Shown here: one piece after another, positions 62,467 to 64,000 of the stretch
How the letters are laid out: every line of letters begins with the position of its first letter
How positions within the stretch are numbered: position 1 is the stretch's first letter
Assembly (NCBI GenBank): GCA_947498505.1
Contig: CANMKG010000009.1
Span: 45,564-109,563, forward strand
Direction: 5' to 3'
DNA length: 64,000 bases
Source of the DNA: an uncultured Maribacter sp.
GTDB taxonomy: Bacteria; Bacteroidota; Bacteroidia; Flavobacteriales; Flavobacteriaceae
Notes under the pieces: generated by a model
The model's database searches: none
The model's input: only the letters and a program-made list of their open reading frames with translations
Told to the model about the DNA's origin: nothing
Translations under genes and position numbers: made by a program

Positions 62467-62599
62467 TTACAACGGTCTTGTGTATGGAACATAGCGTGTA
62501 AAAAGACACTAAGCTTTGGATTAAGCACCAAAACAACGTATTAATTATCTTTGAGACACTGGACTATGGCTTTTCATAGGATTCATTGTTTTGTTAGGC
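62467..62599 (-). repeat. attC-like site, ATTATCTTTGAGACAC family
   Basis: TTACAACGGTCTTGTGTATG... to ...TTTTGTTAGGC, 133 nt. CTATG-GCTTTT-CATAG forms a small hairpin. Near-identical over ~109 nt to the site at 59347. Confidence 0.75.
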
Positions 62600-62607
62600 A
62601 ACGTTTT

Positions 62608-63792
62608 TTATCTGTATTTACTTACTGTTCGATGATTCCTTAACTGATATAAAAAAGTCATGATGTTTTCTTCAGATACTTTAATTTCTCCAGAATCTAA
62701 TTTTCCGCAAAATTCAATTGTTTTATCTGCATTAGCGCCTAATTTATGATAATCACTTATTAGAAAGACCCATTTTGCTTTTCTATCTCTTCTTCTCGGT
62801 TTGACGTTAGCTTTAAATAAATCAATGGTTTCACCATTAATCTCAGCATACCCATTCTCTCTTTCTATTTCACTAACAATTGTTCCGTCAGGTAAAATTC
62901 CTATTCTAAAATCTTTTCCTTTTATATCAGAATCTATTTCATATGGTTCTTGAATATCTGAATGGATTAGAATAAATTCATAAGAAAGTTCACTATTCAT
63001 ACTAACCCATAAAGTAGATATTTTTATTTCCCAATTTGTATCTGAAATAATCCAATTCTTATTTGGAAGCTGTTTTAAATATTTAACATAAAAATCACCA
63101 CCAGAATGTCTGTACCAAAAATTTTCTAGAAAATTTGCCTTACTTAGGTTTAATAGAATTTTATTTTGTACTTTTTTTTCAGTTATTTCATGAATACCAT
63201 CACTTTTTGTAGGTAACGATTTTCTTAAAAGATCATCAAAAGCATCCAAATTATGACCAAAACATCTTTCATATTCAGTCATTTGCTTCTTTAATTTAAT
63301 AGAAGTGGGTGGATTTAAAGATTCTTTTAAGAAAGCTTTTATTTGTTTATTTAATACTGTTGGTTTATAATTTGTATCTAATAAGTCTTCACAATCTTCG
63401 ACAAATTTTAAGATTGATTCTTCCTCATTAATTTTTAGCCCTAATGTATTTAGATTTAAAAAACCAAGTTTTTCAAATCCAATATCTTGAAAAATCAAAG
63501 GTATTACACTTTCTTTTTTTAATACAGCCCAGGCTGCTCCAATTTCATTTATACAAACTTCACTTTTTTTATAATTATTTGAAATAAACAAAAGAGCTAA
63601 AGTTGATTTATTAATTTCTTCTTTTAGTCTATCGGGAATATACTCTCCACTTTTTACACCATGCCCTTCCATGCTACTACAAAAAATTCTATCAGAAGAA
63701 ATTTCTAGCCCTAGTTTTAAAATTTTTTCCACAAATTTCTCTACTATAAAAATATCTTTAGATGAATGGCTAATAAAAATTTTGTTCTTCAT
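62608..63792 (-). CDS. TIR-domain protein
   Basis: The 394-residue protein has an N-terminal TIR domain (residues 1-~140): KIFISHSSKDIFIVEKFVEK, DRIFCSSMEGHGVKSGEYIP, LALLFISNNYKKSEVCINE with the probable catalytic E83, then VIPLIFQDI. The C-terminal ~250 residues are unrecognised. Bacterial TIR proteins often act as NADases in phage defence. It is a single-gene cassette with perfect 10-bp ends, the last complete cassette in the window. Confidence 0.85.
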   Translation of the reverse strand: MKNKIFISHSSKDIFIVEKFVEKILKLGLEISSDRIFCSSMEGHGVKSGEYIPDRLKEEINKSTLALLFISNNYKKSEVCINEIGAAWAVLKKESVIPLIFQDIGFEKLGFLNLNTLGLKINEEESILKFVEDCEDLLDTNYKPTVLNKQIKAFLKESLNPPTSIKLKKQMTEYERCFGHNLDAFDDLLRKSLPTKSDGIHEITEKKVQNKILLNLSKANFLENFWYRHSGGDFYVKYLKQLPNKNWIISDTNWEIKISTLWVSMNSELSYEFILIHSDIQEPYEIDSDIKGKDFRIGILPDGTIVSEIERENGYAEINGETIDLFKANVKPRRRDRKAKWVFLISDYHKLGANADKTIEFCGKLDSGEIKVSEENIMTFLYQLRNHRTVSKYR

Positions 63793-63805
63793 TTATTTTA
63801 ATGTT

Positions 63806-64000
63806 GCCTAACGGTCTCGTATAACCGTCAGTTACGGGTTTTAAGTTACTATTTTTCGATTAAGTACTAACGCTCGCAATTCCGAGTGGATTCGGACGTA
63901 GTCGAATCCGCCGTAATTGCGGTTAGCATCTATGAAAAAGCAGCCTGTCGAGTATCTTTAAGATTCACGAAAATCAAAAGATATGGAATTACAACAAACT
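63806..64000 (-). repeat. attC-like site running to the window edge
   Basis: GCCTAACGGTCTCGTATAACC... starts 14 bp from the TIR ATG. GGATTCG and CGAATCC (within 63887-63910) and GCAATT/AATTGC pair. GTTAGCA at 63922-63928 may be its other end, or it may continue past 64000. No gene is visible in the last 200 bp. Confidence 0.65.

Larger units (their letters stand above)
50336..64000 (-). mobile_element. Integron-like cassette array without integrase in view (CALIN-like)
   Basis: Thirteen attC-like sites and one weak site separate leftward genes from 50.3 kb to the window end. On the minus strand they read RYYYAAC...CGTTRRRY. Individual cassettes carry their own matching end pairs: GTTAGGCATA (56684) with TATGCCTAAC (57957), GTTAGGCAAC (62593) with GTTGCCTAAC (63803), GTTAGCAAC (60327) with GTTGCTAAC (61375), TTGTAAAAC (61982) with GTTTTACAA (62464). 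Short leaders, diverse single-gene cargo including toxin-antitoxin and stop codons inside R'' are all integron hallmarks. The integrase and attI are expected to the right of 64000. Confidence 0.72.

Noticed and set aside
50336..64000. The intergenic repeats as MITEs or REP elements
   Set aside because: No flanking target duplications were seen, copies share gene-relative position and orientation, lengths vary greatly, and ends pair within cassettes rather than within elements. Not fully excluded without a genome-wide copy count.
1..64000. rRNA, tRNA, CRISPR arrays, transposases or phage genes
   Set aside because: I looked for conserved tRNA arms, direct repeats with regular spacers and recombinase motifs and saw none in the window.

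Overview
The window is an AT-rich chromosomal segment of a member of the Bacteroidota, most likely a marine Flavobacteriaceae (Zobellia/Maribacter-like; this is inference). The evidence is the Bacteroidota-type long signal peptidase I, the DUF5683-ParB-ParA-DapB-LepB gene block, promoters of the TAnnTTTG type, SusD-free sugar genes including a secreted GH16 glycosidase, and many AraC and wing-less Crp/Fnr regulators. No rRNA, tRNA, CRISPR array or transposase was seen.

Layout. (1) 1-13.9 kb is core chromosome: an EEP-family phosphatase/nuclease cut by the window edge, then a leftward block (DUF6122, WbqC, lepB, dapB, DUF5683, parB, parA), a second leftward block (mutA, ftsB/divIC, udk), then a rightward block (meaB, GNAT, YcaQ-like, AraC, pirin). 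A bidirectional terminator closes it near 13.87 kb. (2) 13.9-33 kb is accessory sequence, nearly all leftward: a TPR lipoprotein, a HisC-like aminotransferase, a thioredoxin-reductase-like flavoprotein, an OprB-type porin, a beta-propeller/Dabb protein with a GlcG/HbpS protein, a GH16 glycosidase, a sugar isomerase-like protein and an acyltransferase. (3) 33-50 kb consists of small regulator-plus-enzyme modules (Crp or AraC with SDR, NmrA, flavodoxin-fold, DJ-1 or VOC proteins). (4) About 50-64 kb is a tightly packed, entirely leftward series of small accessory genes separated by attC-like sites.

Two patterns stand out. First, the right part looks like an integron cassette array without an integrase in view (CALIN-like). 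Each intergenic site reads RYYYAAC-like to GTTRRRY-like, genes begin 12-62 nt after one site and usually end 8-38 nt before the next, and the two ends of single cassettes are reverse complements of each other (10/10 for the DoxX cassette and the TIR cassette, 9/9 for the alkylation-repair/DUF1801 cassette), while neighbouring cassettes differ. This is what circular cassette integration at R' predicts. Site polarity and gene direction agree, so the platform (attI/intI), if any, should lie beyond position 64000. Decayed sites occur back to about 35.4 kb. Cargo includes a ParE/ParD toxin-antitoxin pair, a TIR-domain protein, VOC, AlkD-like, DUF1801, SnoaL and lipoprotein genes.

Second, all six Crp/Fnr-family genes are followed, at or just past their stop codon, by a 14-bp palindrome of the TTGA-N6-TCAA type (one has a diverged version). 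In five of six cases the palindrome ends exactly 22 nt before a TAnnTTTG-like -7 box of the next gene, in the sixth 45 nt before. This suggests self-contained activator-operator-target modules with class II (and once class I-like) geometry.
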